NCBI GenBank assembly: GCA_013426795.1
Contig: JACDZF010000008.1
Location: forward strand, 1 to 38,657
Direction: 5' to 3'
DNA from: Desulfocapsa sp.
GTDB lineage: Bacteria > Desulfobacterota > Desulfobulbia > Desulfobulbales > Desulfocapsaceae
DNA length: 38,657 nt
Of this stretch, positions 29,751 through 38,538 are shown in pieces. The translations under genes were made by a program, and so were the position numbers. The notes beneath the pieces were generated by a model. The model did not search any database. It had not been told where the DNA came from and saw only the letters and a program-made list of their open reading frames with translations. Each line of letters starts with the position of its first letter. Positions within the stretch are counted from its first letter, which is position 1.

Positions 29751-30547
29751 TGCTGGGTAATTCTGGAAAGAATCATGGGGATAGTTCAATTATTCTCAAG
29801 AGTTCTTCCGAGATTTCTTTAATGTACGAAGCTAACCAGATTGTAGCTGAGTTATTATGCCAATTAAGGAAAATTATAGAACCAGGACTTACGACCTTTG
29901 AGCTTGATCGAATTGCAGAAGATTTTTGCGCTCAAAAGAAGGCTAAACCTGCCTTTAAAGGATACAGAGGATTTCCTTCGTCCTTATGTGTTTCCATAAA
30001 TGAAGAGGTTGTACACGGGATACCCTCTCGGAGACGAAAATTAGTCAAGGGTGATATTGTGTCCATTGATTTCGGCGTATGTAAAAATGGATATTTTGGA
30101 GATTCGGCCATTACAGTTCCTGTAGACAGTGTGTCAAGCGATAAGAAAAAATTACTTGCCGTTACTGAAGATTCTTTGTTGATGGCTATAAATGAAGTGC
30201 AAGTTGGAAATAGAGTTCATGATATTTCCCGTGTTGTTCAAGAACATGTTGAAAAAAACGGGTTTTCAATTGTACGACAGTTTGTAGGCCATGGTATTGG
30301 CAAGTCATTACATGAAGGTCCTGAGATTCCTAATTTTGTAAAAAATGGAAATTCGCCTAGACTGTTAGCTGGTATGGTTCTCGCAATTGAACCCATGGTT
30401 AACATAGGGACACATAATGTGTCAGTCCTCAAAGATGGGTGGACCGTCATTACTACAGATAAAAAATGTTCTGCTCATTTTGAGCATACAGTGGCCGTTA
30501 CAGCGAATGGTCCATTAATTTTATCTTCACAAACACTTTTTGTTTGA
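29750..30547 (+). CDS. map: Methionine aminopeptidase, type I
   Basis: MAP removes the initiator methionine from nascent proteins and requires two metal ions. The metal ligands are all visible: two Asp in SIDFGVCKNGYFGDSAIT, His in GHGIGKSLHEGPEIPNF, Glu in AIEPMVN, and Glu in HFEHTVAVT. The GTG start at 29750 gives 265 aa and overlaps the last base of secY. AAGGA lies 8 nt upstream. The first 15 residues are not conserved, but IILKSSSEISLMYEANQIVAE aligns with the family N-terminus, so the alternative ATG at 29822 would be too late. Confidence 0.95.
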   Translation: MLGNSGKNHGDSSIILKSSSEISLMYEANQIVAELLCQLRKIIEPGLTTFELDRIAEDFCAQKKAKPAFKGYRGFPSSLCVSINEEVVHGIPSRRRKLVKGDIVSIDFGVCKNGYFGDSAITVPVDSVSSDKKKLLAVTEDSLLMAINEVQVGNRVHDISRVVQEHVEKNGFSIVRQFVGHGIGKSLHEGPEIPNFVKNGNSPRLLAGMVLAIEPMVNIGTHNVSVLKDGWTVITTDKKCSAHFEHTVAVTANGPLILSSQTLFV

Positions 30548-30627
30548 AAATTAACACTTTCATTTTAAGTAAATTTGTACTAAATTGATGAACTTTGTTT
30601 TTATTGGAATGAATTTTAGGAGTAAGA

Positions 30628-30864
30628 ATGGCAAAAGAAGAAGCCATCGAAGTTGAAGGAACAATTGTTGAGCCGCTGCCCAATGCGATGTTTCGCGTTG
30701 AATTAGATAATGGGCATAAGGTGTTGGCTCATATTTCGGGCAAGATGAGAATGCATTTTATAAAAATATTACCTGGTGATAGAGTTACAATTGAGCTTTC
30801 ACCATATGATCTTTCGCGTGGTAGAGTTACATTTCGTGCCAAGGGCGGAAAAAAAAATAAATAG
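30628..30864 (+). CDS. infA: Translation initiation factor IF-1
   Basis: IF-1 is an OB-fold factor that occupies the 30S A site during initiation. The 78-aa product has [40 protein letters not shown] and [14 protein letters not shown], all conserved. It is slightly longer than the usual 72 aa because of a lysine-rich tail. AGGAG lies 7 nt before the ATG. It lies between map and rpmJ. Confidence 0.97.
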   Translation: MAKEEAIEVEGTIVEPLPNAMFRVELDNGHKVLAHISGKMRMHFIKILPGDRVTIELSPYDLSRGRVTFRAKGGKKNK

Positions 30865-30878
30865 TGAGTAGAGCCATT

Positions 30879-30992
30879 ATGAAAGTTCGAACTTCAGTTA
30901 AAAAAATTTGTAGTGATTGTAAAATTTTTAAGCGAAATGGGATTGTCAGGGTTACTTGTAAGTTAAAAAAACATAAACAACGTCAAGGTTAG
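30879..30992 (+). CDS. rpmJ: 50S ribosomal protein L36
   Basis: This 37-aa gene is the smallest in the window. L36 is a zinc-ribbon protein of the 50S subunit. The product [20 protein letters not shown] onward retains the zinc ligands C11, C14, C27 and H32 and ends in the invariant KHKQRQG. It lies 14 bp after infA and 54 bp before rpsM, its usual location. Confidence 0.96.
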   Translation: MKVRTSVKKICSDCKIFKRNGIVRVTCKLKKHKQRQG

Positions 30993-31046
30993 TTTCTAAC
31001 TGGTTGATTTTTAAATAATTAATATCCTACTCGAGGAGATACAATT

Positions 31047-31415
31047 TTGGCACGTTTATCAGGAGTTGACCTCCCAAAAAATAAGCATATTGATAGAGCG
31101 CTGACCTATATTCACGGGATCGGCCTCACATCTGCACGCCAGATACTCGTGAAGGCTGATTTGCCTTTTACGATGAACAGCGATGACCTCAGCGGTGATG
31201 ACGTTACTCGAATTCGTAAAATTATTGAAGATGAGTATACGGTTGAAGGCGATCGCAGACGAGAAGTTTCCATGGATATCAAAAGACTCATGGATCTTGG
31301 CTGCTACCGTGGCAAAAGGCATAGAATGGGTCTTCCCTGTCGTGGGCAAAAAACGAAAACAAACGCCAGGACACGTAAAGGCCCTCGTCGTGGGGCTGCA
31401 GCTCGTAGAAAATAA
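31047..31415 (+). CDS. rpsM: 30S ribosomal protein S13
   Basis: S13 links the 30S head to 50S (bridges B1a/B1b) and contacts P-site tRNA. The 122-aa product begins [20 protein letters not shown] from a TTG codon at 31047, with GAGGAG (31033–31038) about 8 nt upstream. The conserved [14 protein letters not shown] and the basic tail [19 protein letters not shown] are present. First gene of the alpha-type group. Confidence 0.97.
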   Translation: MARLSGVDLPKNKHIDRALTYIHGIGLTSARQILVKADLPFTMNSDDLSGDDVTRIRKIIEDEYTVEGDRRREVSMDIKRLMDLGCYRGKRHRMGLPCRGQKTKTNARTRKGPRRGAAARRK

Positions 31416-31437
31416 ATTTTATTAAAAAGGTAATCTC

Positions 31438-31836
31438 ATGGCCGGTGCAAAACGTTCCGTTGTTCGAACTAAAAAGAAAATTAAAAAGAATATTCCTGAA
31501 GGTATTGTTTTTATCTATTCGACTTTTAACAATACCATTGTCACGATTTCAGATACACAGGGTAATGTGATCTCGTGGTGCAGTGCTGGTATTTTAGGAT
31601 TTAAAGGTTCACGCAAAAGTACTCCTTTTGCCGCTCAGAATGCTATAGCTGAGGCAAGTCAAAAAGCCGCGGATCATGGGATGCGAAAGGTTGAGGTTAA
31701 GGTAAAAGGACCCGGTCCAGGAAGAGAAGCAGCTTTGCGAGCTTTAGCAACCACTGGTTTCGAAGTGACTCGTATTTGTGATATAACTCCTGTCCCCCAT
31801 AATGGTTGTAAGCCTCCCAAGCGGCGTCGTGTTTGA
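31438..31836 (+). CDS. rpsK: 30S ribosomal protein S11
   Basis: S11 lies on the 30S platform near the E site. The 132-aa product has [34 protein letters not shown] and the C-terminal [17 protein letters not shown], all typical. AAAGG lies before the ATG, 22 bp after rpsM. Confidence 0.98.
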   Translation: MAGAKRSVVRTKKKIKKNIPEGIVFIYSTFNNTIVTISDTQGNVISWCSAGILGFKGSRKSTPFAAQNAIAEASQKAADHGMRKVEVKVKGPGPGREAALRALATTGFEVTRICDITPVPHNGCKPPKRRRV

Positions 31837-31892
31837 TCTAAGTACCTGTATATTATTTATAATAAATTTTACATAATAAGCTGGAGGTCTAA

Positions 31893-32522
31893 GTGGCTAG
31901 AGATATAGGTGCAGCATGTCGGCGTTGTAGGCGTGAAAACCTTAAGTTATACTTGAAGGGTGATCGATGTTATTCTGATAAATGTTCCTTTGAACGTCGT
32001 GCTTTTGGTCCCGGTCAACACGGACAGGCTCGTTTCAAGAAAGTTTCTGATTATGCCCTTCAGTTGCGGGAAAAGCAAAAAGTTAAAAATATGTATGGTG
32101 TTCTTGAAAAGCATTTCCGGATTTGCTTTCATAAGGCAGATCAACAAAAAGGTGTAACGGGCGAGAATTTATTAGTTAACTTGGAGAGAAGGTTGGATAA
32201 CACCATTTTCCGTATTGGATTGTCGTCCTCCCGGACTCAAGCTAGGCAATTTGTTTTGCATAGTCACATTTTAGTTAACGGAAAAAAAGTTAATATACCG
32301 TCTTATCTTGTTAAGGCTGGAGACGAAATTTCAGTTAAAGATAAAAGTCGCAAGAATTCAATTATTAATGAAAACTTGGAGATTGTCGCTCGCCGAGGAA
32401 TTCCCAGTTGGTTGGAGCTCGATAAGGATAACTATAAAGCTATTGTTAAATCCCTGCCAGATCGCGATGAGTTAACAATGCCAATCCAGGAACATTTGAT
32501 TGTCGAGCTCTATTCGAAGTAA
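31893..32522 (+). CDS. rpsD: 30S ribosomal protein S4, zinc-binding type
   Basis: S4 initiates 30S body assembly and in E. coli represses the alpha operon. The 209-aa product starts at GTG with GGAGG about 6 nt upstream. The N-terminus carries four cysteines, C9, C12, C26 and C31, the zinc-knuckle form that E. coli lacks. The S4 RNA-binding domain includes LERRLDNTIFRIGLSSSRTQ and ARQFVLHSHILVNGKKVNIP. Confidence 0.97.
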   Translation: MARDIGAACRRCRRENLKLYLKGDRCYSDKCSFERRAFGPGQHGQARFKKVSDYALQLREKQKVKNMYGVLEKHFRICFHKADQQKGVTGENLLVNLERRLDNTIFRIGLSSSRTQARQFVLHSHILVNGKKVNIPSYLVKAGDEISVKDKSRKNSIINENLEIVARRGIPSWLELDKDNYKAIVKSLPDRDELTMPIQEHLIVELYSK

Positions 32523-32613
32523 TTAGTTTCTGTTTTGTATTTTTTGTAAGAATATTTTTAAAAAATTTGCATGGAGTAACGTCTTTCACCGTACCTGTTA
32601 ATTTTTTGATATA

Positions 32614-32643
32614 TTGTGTTGATTATGTTCATTATTTTATAAT
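32614..32643 (+). promoter_or_regulatory. Candidate promoter upstream of rpoA
   Basis: A perfect -10 TATAAT (32638–32643) lies 18 bp after TTGTGT (32614–32619), in the 163-bp rpsD–rpoA gap, 42 bp before the rpoA ATG. The -35 matches three of six consensus bases. The -10 coincides with a 7-bp AT-rich inverted repeat (32628–32634/32640–32646). It could supply extra rpoA–rplQ transcript. Confidence 0.4.
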
Positions 32644-32685
32644 GAATTTTTCTATAAGAAGAAAGATACGCAGAGAAGGATTTAT

Positions 32686-33723
32686 ATGACCCAAACTGCT
32701 GAAGAAAAGATCCCGTTTTATCGTAATTGGCGTCAATTAATTCAACCGGAAAAACTCGAGGTTGATAAATCGAAGCATTCTGAATCGTACGGTAAATTCA
32801 TATGTCAACCCTTGGAAAGGGGTTTTGCTGCGACAATCGGTAATTCACTACGACGTATACTTCTGTCATCAATTCAAGGTGCAGCCATTACAGTTGTAAA
32901 GATTGATGGTGCGTTGCATGAATTTACCGCAATGAAGGATGTTGTGGAAGATGTCAGTGAAATCATTTTGAACCTTATACAGGTTCGAATTAAGCTGAAC
33001 AAGCCTGATTCTCAAACTGTAATAATTGATAAAACCGGCCCATGTGTTGTGACTGCCGCTGATATAAAGGGTTCGTCATTTGTTGATGTCATGAACGGTG
33101 ATCAGGTTCTTTGTACTTTAACTGGTACGTCTCGTTTTCATGCTGAATTGACTGTTGAATGGGGGAAGGGATATCAACCTGCTGAAAAACAGTCTAAAGA
33201 GAACCTTGCGATTGGTCAAATACCCATTGATGCTATTTTTACTCCTGTTAAGTTGATTCAGTATAGCGTTTCGCAGGCCAGGGTTGGTCAGCAAACTGAT
33301 TATGATAAATTAACCATCGAGATTGAAACCGATGGGAGCGTAAAGCCTGAAAGTGCGTTGGCCTATGCAGCCAAAATACTGAAGGAGCAGATGACTATTT
33401 TTATCAATTTTGATGAAGGTAGTGCTGAGCCTGATACGCCGGTTATTGTTCCTCCTGATACGGAAAACGTTTTTCTGAATCAACCTGTGGATGATTTAGA
33501 GTTATCTGTTCGTTCTGCCAATTGTTTAAAGAATGCGGAAATAAATTTTATTGGGGAACTTTGCCAGAAAACAGATCAGGAAATGTTAAAGACTAAGAAT
33601 TTTGGACGTAAATCATTGAATGAAATTAAGGCATTACTCTCTGAGCGCGGATTAACCCTTGGTCAAAAGTTTGATAATTGGGTAGCTCCTGAGATTATTA
33701 AGAAAAATGAAGAGCATGAATAG
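32686..33723 (+). CDS. rpoA: DNA-directed RNA polymerase subunit alpha
   Basis: RpoA dimerises to nucleate RNA polymerase assembly, and its C-terminal domain binds UP elements and activators. The 345-aa product has the N-domain core [20 protein letters not shown] (about residues 38–57) and the C-domain [16 protein letters not shown] and [20 protein letters not shown]. The conserved Arg and Asn of VRSAN (E. coli R265, N268) are intact. AGAAGGA precedes the ATG. It lies between rpsD and rplQ as usual. Confidence 0.98.
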   Translation: MTQTAEEKIPFYRNWRQLIQPEKLEVDKSKHSESYGKFICQPLERGFAATIGNSLRRILLSSIQGAAITVVKIDGALHEFTAMKDVVEDVSEIILNLIQVRIKLNKPDSQTVIIDKTGPCVVTAADIKGSSFVDVMNGDQVLCTLTGTSRFHAELTVEWGKGYQPAEKQSKENLAIGQIPIDAIFTPVKLIQYSVSQARVGQQTDYDKLTIEIETDGSVKPESALAYAAKILKEQMTIFINFDEGSAEPDTPVIVPPDTENVFLNQPVDDLELSVRSANCLKNAEINFIGELCQKTDQEMLKTKNFGRKSLNEIKALLSERGLTLGQKFDNWVAPEIIKKNEEHE

Positions 33724-33811
33724 TTTTCAATAATTCATTTGTTAGAATTTGGGCTATTCTTTTGTTATTCATATTGTTTTACCATCAACATCTGAAGTTG
33801 AGGACCAATTA

Positions 33812-34198
33812 ATGAGACACCGAAAAGCAGGTAGAAAACTAGGCCGAACGTCTTCTCATCGTGAGGCTATGTTTAGAAATATGATAACGTCACTTTTTGA
33901 GCATGAAAGGATCGTTACAACGACACCTAAAGCAAAGGAGGCTCGACGTATAGCTGATAAGATGATCACTCTTGCCAAAAAAGGTGATTTGCATGCGAGA
34001 CGTCAAGCCTTGAGTTATATTCGGAGCAAAGATATTGTTGCCAAGCTTTTTGAAGTAATTCATTTAAAATTTACTGATCGTAATGGTGGCTATACCCGAA
34101 TTGTTCAAACTGGAATTCGTCGAGGAGATGCTGCCCCCATGGCTATTTTGGAGCTTGTTGGTTATCAGGAAGTTATAGAGGTAAAAGCAGACAATTAA
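33812..34198 (+). CDS. rplQ: 50S ribosomal protein L17
   Basis: L17 lies near the tunnel exit next to L32. The ATG at 33812 gives 128 aa beginning [20 protein letters not shown], the universal family start; the earlier in-frame start at 33749 adds 21 unrelated residues and lacks a ribosome-binding site. GAGGA (33800–33804) is 7 nt upstream. [20 protein letters not shown] is the C-terminal signature. It is the last gene of the long ribosomal-protein run. Confidence 0.97.
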   Translation: MRHRKAGRKLGRTSSHREAMFRNMITSLFEHERIVTTTPKAKEARRIADKMITLAKKGDLHARRQALSYIRSKDIVAKLFEVIHLKFTDRNGGYTRIVQTGIRRGDAAPMAILELVGYQEVIEVKADN

Positions 34199-34262
34199 TG
34201 TTTTTGTTTAATTGGCTGAGTATGCTATGTGACTTGATTTAAATTATTTTTTATCAAGCTTT

Positions 34263-34297
34263 AAAACTGACATGATTTTTCATGTCAGTTTTTTTTG
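34263..34297 (+). terminator. Strong rho-independent terminator after rplQ
   Basis: AAAACTGACATGA (34263–34275) pairs perfectly with TCATGTCAGTTTT (34280–34292) around a TTTT loop and continues into further Ts (34293–34296). It ends the str–S10–spc–alpha run of genes. Confidence 0.93.
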
Positions 34298-34340
34298 TTT
34301 CTACGCATTCGAATTGGTTGAATCTTCAGATTATCAAACT

Positions 34341-35105
34341 ATGCAAAATAATGATAAATTCCCTGATGGCATGATCCCTTTAGGGGGAAAAGCCTTTCAT
34401 TTTTCGTGTCACTCTGGAGTGAAATGTTTCACCTCCTGTTGTAAAAATGTTGATATGTTTCTTTTTCCTTATGATGTCATCCGTCTGAAAAAACGACTAG
34501 GTATAGACTCTGAGGTGTTTATGCGCCGCCATACACGGCTCAGTGCGGGGAGCCACCCATATTTCCCTGCTGTTATGCTTCAGTTGAGTGATGATGTTGA
34601 GAAATCCTGCCCTTTTTTAACTGAAAAGGGATGTTCTGTGTATTCTGACCGGCCCTCTGCCTGTCGGACCTATCCTCTGGAGCGAGCTGTGGATAGGACT
34701 TCGGAGCGTGGAGCTCGTCCAGACTATTATTTTTTGACCAATCATCCTTATTGCTTAGGGCACCAAGAGGAAACGCCATACACTTCTTTGCAGTGGATTC
34801 GCGAGCAGCAACTTCAAGAGTATAATAATCAGAACGATCGGTGGGCTGAACTTGACACGATTTTTCTTACAAATCCTTGGAAGGGCGAAGGAAGTGGTGG
34901 GCCACTGCAGCAAATTGCCTTTATGGTCTGCTATAATATTGATGAATTTCGGCTTTTTGTAGCTCGTCAACATATCTTGGAACAGTTCAAGATGTCCAGT
35001 AAACAAAGAAAACACATTGAGTCCGATGATGTGGCGTTGCTTCAGTTCGGATATGATTGGTTAAAATTTTTTCTGACCGGCAAATCATCTTTGCAGCAGC
35101 GTTAA
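34341..35105 (+). CDS. YkgJ-family cysteine-cluster protein
   Basis: The 254-aa product belongs by motif to the YkgJ/UPF0153 cysteine-cluster family (CxxCxxCC, probably metal- or Fe–S-binding; cellular role unknown). It has FHFSCHSGVKCFTSCCKN (C23, C29, C33, C34) and then CPFLTEKGCSVYSDRPSACR (C90, C98, C108), with LFPYDVIRLKKRLG between. There is no signal peptide. The start is uncertain: the longest reading begins at 34272 inside the rplQ terminator and is unlikely, so I chose ATG 34341; ATG 34371 is also possible, and none has a clear ribosome-binding site. It is the only gene here outside the translation, transcription, secretion and lipid-carrier set. Confidence 0.8.
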   Translation: MQNNDKFPDGMIPLGGKAFHFSCHSGVKCFTSCCKNVDMFLFPYDVIRLKKRLGIDSEVFMRRHTRLSAGSHPYFPAVMLQLSDDVEKSCPFLTEKGCSVYSDRPSACRTYPLERAVDRTSERGARPDYYFLTNHPYCLGHQEETPYTSLQWIREQQLQEYNNQNDRWAELDTIFLTNPWKGEGSGGPLQQIAFMVCYNIDEFRLFVARQHILEQFKMSSKQRKHIESDDVALLQFGYDWLKFFLTGKSSLQQR

Positions 35106-35115
35106 GTTCTTCTTA

Positions 35116-35146
35116 TTGACAATGTATAGATTGGTTGCAAAATATT
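35116..35146 (+). promoter_or_regulatory. Weak candidate promoter for rpsB–tsf
   Basis: A perfect TTGACA (35116–35121) occurs just after the YkgJ-type stop codon, 199 bp before rpsB. The best -10 is AATATT (35141–35146) at a long 19-bp spacing. A second lone -10-like TATGAT is at 35274–35279 without a good -35. A new promoter is expected here because rplQ ends in a terminator, but the exact site is unsure. Confidence 0.28.
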
Positions 35147-35319
35147 GTAACTAATGCTATATGTTTCCTGTTTTAAGTTGTGTGTACTCGTAAATAATTA
35201 TTGGATAGTGGAGAGTAAAATTCGCACACCTCTAGCAGTACTGGTGTCATGTATAGTTTTTTACATACTGTATTATGATAAATTAGGGGTGGAAGTTTAA
35301 CCAGAAAACGGAGAAGAAA

Positions 35320-36096
35320 ATGTCATTTGTTACAGTTAAGGAAATGCTCCAAGCCGGTTTACATTTTGGCCATCAGACTCGTCGCTGGAATCCTAAGATG
35401 AAGCCATATATCTATGGCCCTCGTAATGGAATCTATATAATCAACCTTGATAAGACCAAGCGTATGTTTGATTCTGCGTGTGATTTCCTCACCAAGGAAA
35501 TTTCGCGCGGTGGTTCTGTGCTTTTTGTCGGAACGAAAAGACAGGCTCAGGCCATTGTTTCGGAAGAGGCCAAGCGATGTAATATGCACTATATCGATCA
35601 CCGCTGGTTAGGTGGTATGATGACTAATTTCCAGACCATCAAAAACAGTGTCGAACGGCTCAAGTTGATTGAGTCGATGCAAGAGGATGGTTCCATTCAA
35701 CGCTTTCCCAAGAAAGAGATTGGCCTTATGGAGAAGGAAAGAGTTAAGTTGGAGCGGAACGTTGGTGGAATAAAAAATATGAGAAAATTGCCGACAGTCC
35801 TCTTTATCATTGATCCCAAGAAGGAATCCATTGCTGTCAGTGAGGCACAGAAGTTATCCATTCCTGTCGTTGCGCTTGCTGATACCAATTGTGACCCCGA
35901 CGGAATCGATTTTATGATTCCAGGTAATGATGATTCATTGCGTTCGCTTCGCCTGGTTATTTCTTGTGTTGCGGAAGCGGTCCTTGCCGGTCAAGCCAAA
36001 TTGGATGGCGATCATGCCTCCGATGAGGCCCTTGCGGCAGCAATGGAAGATGTCACTCTTGAAATGGAACAAGGTTCCGTTGAGGTGGAAAACTAA
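35320..36096 (+). CDS. rpsB: 30S ribosomal protein S2
   Basis: S2 is one of the last proteins to join the 30S subunit and supports S1 binding. The 258-aa product begins [20 protein letters not shown] and has [20 protein letters not shown], then [17 protein letters not shown], the classic motifs. GGAGAAG lies before the ATG. The 214-bp leader includes a small hairpin, ACACC (35226–35230)/GGTGT (35243–35247), which may be part of an autoregulatory site. A terminator-like hairpin separates it from tsf. Confidence 0.98.
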   Translation: MSFVTVKEMLQAGLHFGHQTRRWNPKMKPYIYGPRNGIYIINLDKTKRMFDSACDFLTKEISRGGSVLFVGTKRQAQAIVSEEAKRCNMHYIDHRWLGGMMTNFQTIKNSVERLKLIESMQEDGSIQRFPKKEIGLMEKERVKLERNVGGIKNMRKLPTVLFIIDPKKESIAVSEAQKLSIPVVALADTNCDPDGIDFMIPGNDDSLRSLRLVISCVAEAVLAGQAKLDGDHASDEALAAAMEDVTLEMEQGSVEVEN

Positions 36097-36130
36097 GCCA
36101 TTCCTGCGCCTCGGTATTTTTTTGTTTGAG

Positions 36131-36162
36131 AAGGGGCTGTCTTTGGACTGCCCCTTTGTTTT
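36131..36162 (+). terminator. Attenuator-like hairpin between rpsB and tsf
   Basis: AAGGGGC (36131–36137) pairs with GCCCCTT (36150–36156), and GTC/GAC continue inside after a T·T mismatch around a TTTG loop. TTTGTTTT follows. In E. coli a partial terminator at the same place sets the S2:EF-Ts ratio; the same role is inferred here. Confidence 0.7.
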
Positions 36163-36259
36163 GTCAGGACCTTTTGGCGTCCTTTGTGCAAGTTGGAGTG
36201 TTTACTCTATAAATTCAACTCAAATAATGATTGAAGAATATATAACAGGGAGATGAACA

Positions 36260-36853
36260 ATGAATATTACAAGTCAGATGGTAAAAGACCTGCGTGATAA
36301 AACCGGGGCTGGAATGATGGACTGCAAAAAAGCTTTGAGTGAAAATAACGGTGACATGGAAAAAGCCATCGATTTTCTGCGACAAAAGGGGCTTGCTGTG
36401 GCAGCGAAACGAGCCGGGAGAGCCACCAGTGAGGGCGTCGTCGAGACCTATATCCATGCCGGCGGAAAACTCGGGGTTATGGTTGAGTTAAATTGTGAAA
36501 CTGACTTTGTCGCTAAAACCGACGGTTTCCGGGAGTTTGCGCGGGATGTCGCAATGCATATTGCCGCCACCAACCCAGTGTCTTTAAGTAGAAGTGATGT
36601 TCCGGAAGAAGTTGTGGACCGCGAGCGTCAAATCTATATTCAGCAGGCCCTTGAGTCAGGAAAGCCTGAAAGTATTGTCGAAAAAATGGTTGCCGGCAAG
36701 ATTGACCGTTTTCTTTCAGAAATTTGTTTACTTGAGCAGAAATTTGTAAAAAATCCTGAAGTAAGTGTTCAGGAAATGCTGACAGAACTTATTGGAAAAA
36801 TGGGAGAAAATGTTTCCATACGACGTTTTTCCCGTTTTCAAGTTGGAGTTTAA
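36260..36853 (+). CDS. tsf: Elongation factor Ts, short form
   Basis: EF-Ts exchanges GDP for GTP on EF-Tu. The 197-aa product has the N-terminal UBA-like domain ([19 protein letters not shown], residues 8–26) and the EF-Tu-contacting motif TDFV at residues 81–84. It is much shorter than E. coli EF-Ts (283 aa) and resembles the compact type with only part of the dimerisation core, as in Thermus. The C-terminal [20 protein letters not shown] is intact, so it is not a truncation. GGGAG precedes the ATG. Confidence 0.96.
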   Translation: MNITSQMVKDLRDKTGAGMMDCKKALSENNGDMEKAIDFLRQKGLAVAAKRAGRATSEGVVETYIHAGGKLGVMVELNCETDFVAKTDGFREFARDVAMHIAATNPVSLSRSDVPEEVVDRERQIYIQQALESGKPESIVEKMVAGKIDRFLSEICLLEQKFVKNPEVSVQEMLTELIGKMGENVSIRRFSRFQVGV

Positions 36854-37007
36854 GTTTATGAACTCGGATTAGTCTTCACTATTCAAGCATCTGTCCGGGA
36901 GTTTTATCTCAGCCGGAGCTATTAAGTTCTGAATACTCATCGAACTCAATGTTTTTTAGGCACTTTCCACTTCTTTTATGCATTAGTCGTATGCAAAGGA
37001 TCTCTTT

Positions 37008-37721
37008 ATGCAAACTCAATATAAAAGAATTTTGCTAAAATTAAGTGGTGAGGCCTTAATGGGCGATAATGCCTTTGGCATAAATACTTCCGTTATTAAT
37101 TATGTGGCGGAGGAAGTGAGAGAGCTTGTGAGTTTAGGTGTCGAGCCCGGGATTGTGATCGGGGCCGGGAATATTTTTAGAGGTGTTGCTGGTGCCAACA
37201 GGGGAATGGATCGCAGCACTGCTGATAATATGGGAATGCTGGCCACCGTGATTAACAGCCTTGCCCTTCAGGATGCCCTTGAAAGAATTGGGGTTATTAC
37301 CCGGGTGATGTCGGCCATCCCCATGCCTTCTGTCTGTGAGTCTTATATCAGGCGCAGGGCCATTCGCCATCTTGAAAAGGGCCGAGTTATTATTTTTGCC
37401 GGTGGAACCGGAAACCCCTATTTTACAACAGATTCAGCCGGAGTCCTTCGAGCCCTGGAAATTAATGCCGATATCGTGATCAAGGCCACCAAGGTTGATG
37501 GTATTTATGATAAGGATCCCGTTGGCGCCCCTGATGCCGTCAAATTTGATCGTTTGACATACGATATGGTGTTACAGAAGGGGTTACGAGTTATGGATGC
37601 CGCCGGGATCGCCCTGGCCCGGGATGATAAAAAGCCCATTCTTGTGTTGAATATGAACAAGAAAGGCAATATCTTAAGGGCCATCTGTGGTGAACAGATA
37701 GGAACCTTGGTTACGATATGA
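37008..37721 (+). CDS. pyrH: Uridylate kinase (UMP kinase)
   Basis: PyrH phosphorylates UMP to UDP using ATP and belongs to the amino-acid kinase fold, unlike eukaryotic UMP kinase. The 237-aa product shows [11 protein letters not shown] (residues 7–17), the GAGNIFRG nucleotide-binding loop, [34 protein letters not shown] and [19 protein letters not shown] precedes the ATG. The rpsB–tsf–pyrH–frr order is standard. Confidence 0.98.
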   Translation: MQTQYKRILLKLSGEALMGDNAFGINTSVINYVAEEVRELVSLGVEPGIVIGAGNIFRGVAGANRGMDRSTADNMGMLATVINSLALQDALERIGVITRVMSAIPMPSVCESYIRRRAIRHLEKGRVIIFAGGTGNPYFTTDSAGVLRALEINADIVIKATKVDGIYDKDPVGAPDAVKFDRLTYDMVLQKGLRVMDAAGIALARDDKKPILVLNMNKKGNILRAICGEQIGTLVTI

Positions 37722-37814
37722 AATGCTGGGTGTGAAGTGGCCCCCAATAAAAACTATGAATTTTGTATGGTAGAGGTCCTTTGTTCCTGAAACCCTCTCA
37801 GTGGAGACGAGTTG

Positions 37815-38369
37815 ATGAGTGAGATACTGATGGAAATGGCTGACAAGTTCGAAAAGAGCATTGAAGCCTTGAGGCATGAACTCTCCAAGGTGCGCACTGG
37901 TCGCGCCTCTCTTGCATTGCTGGAAGGGATTTCGGTGAATGCCTACGGAAGTTCAATGCCCTTGAATCAGGTTGGATCCATGACCATTCCGGAGAGCCGG
38001 ATGATTGTTATTACTCCCTGGGATCCTCAAATGTTGCCTGTCATTGAAAAAGCCATCCTTAAATCGGATCTGGGCTTGAACCCTGCCAATGACGGAAAGA
38101 TGATTCGCCTCTCGATCCCACAGCTCACCGAGGAGCGCCGGAAGGATCTGGTGAAACAGGTCAAGAAAATTACTGAAGAAATTCGGGTAGCTGTTCGTAA
38201 TATTCGGCGTGACTCCATTGATGTATTGAAAAAGCAGAAAAAGGATAAAGAAATTTCTGAGGATGATCTGTTCAGGCTTCAGGATGAGGCGCAACACAAG
38301 ACGGATATGTCCATGAAGCTGATTGATACGATTGCCCTTGCCAAAGAGAAAGAGGTTATGGAGGTTTAA
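37815..38369 (+). CDS. frr: Ribosome recycling factor
   Basis: RRF splits post-termination ribosomes together with EF-G. The ATG at 37815 gives 184 aa, the usual length (185); GTGGAGA (37801–37807) lies 7 nt upstream, and the adjacent TTG at 37812 is less likely. Conserved KVRTGRASLALLEGISVNAY (about residues 27–46) and LTEERRKDLVKQVKKITEE are present, and the long helices of domain I are clear. A 93-bp gap separates it from pyrH. Confidence 0.97.
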   Translation: MSEILMEMADKFEKSIEALRHELSKVRTGRASLALLEGISVNAYGSSMPLNQVGSMTIPESRMIVITPWDPQMLPVIEKAILKSDLGLNPANDGKMIRLSIPQLTEERRKDLVKQVKKITEEIRVAVRNIRRDSIDVLKKQKKDKEISEDDLFRLQDEAQHKTDMSMKLIDTIALAKEKEVMEV

Positions 38370-38538
38370 TCTCCTGGCGCAATGGCCAGAAGATCGTGCC
38401 CCTTTTTCTTGCTGAGATAGCTGGATTTTTATAACTCTATTTGCCTGATTCGGTGTCTTGTGTTTGAGTGCTTCCAATCCTCCATCGAATGCTTCTTCTC
38501 TCTGCTGTTTCCTGATTTGAAGGTCTCCTGATTCTATT

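Noticed and set aside
32628..32651. Hairpin TTCATTA/TAATGAA plus five Ts as a terminator before rpoA
   Set aside because: Only one G·C pair in a 7-bp stem, so it is too unstable; the overlap with a TATAAT box is a better reading.
33749..33811. N-terminal extension of L17
   Set aside because: The 21 extra residues are unrelated to the family, whereas ATG 33812 has GAGGA and the universal [12 protein letters not shown] start.
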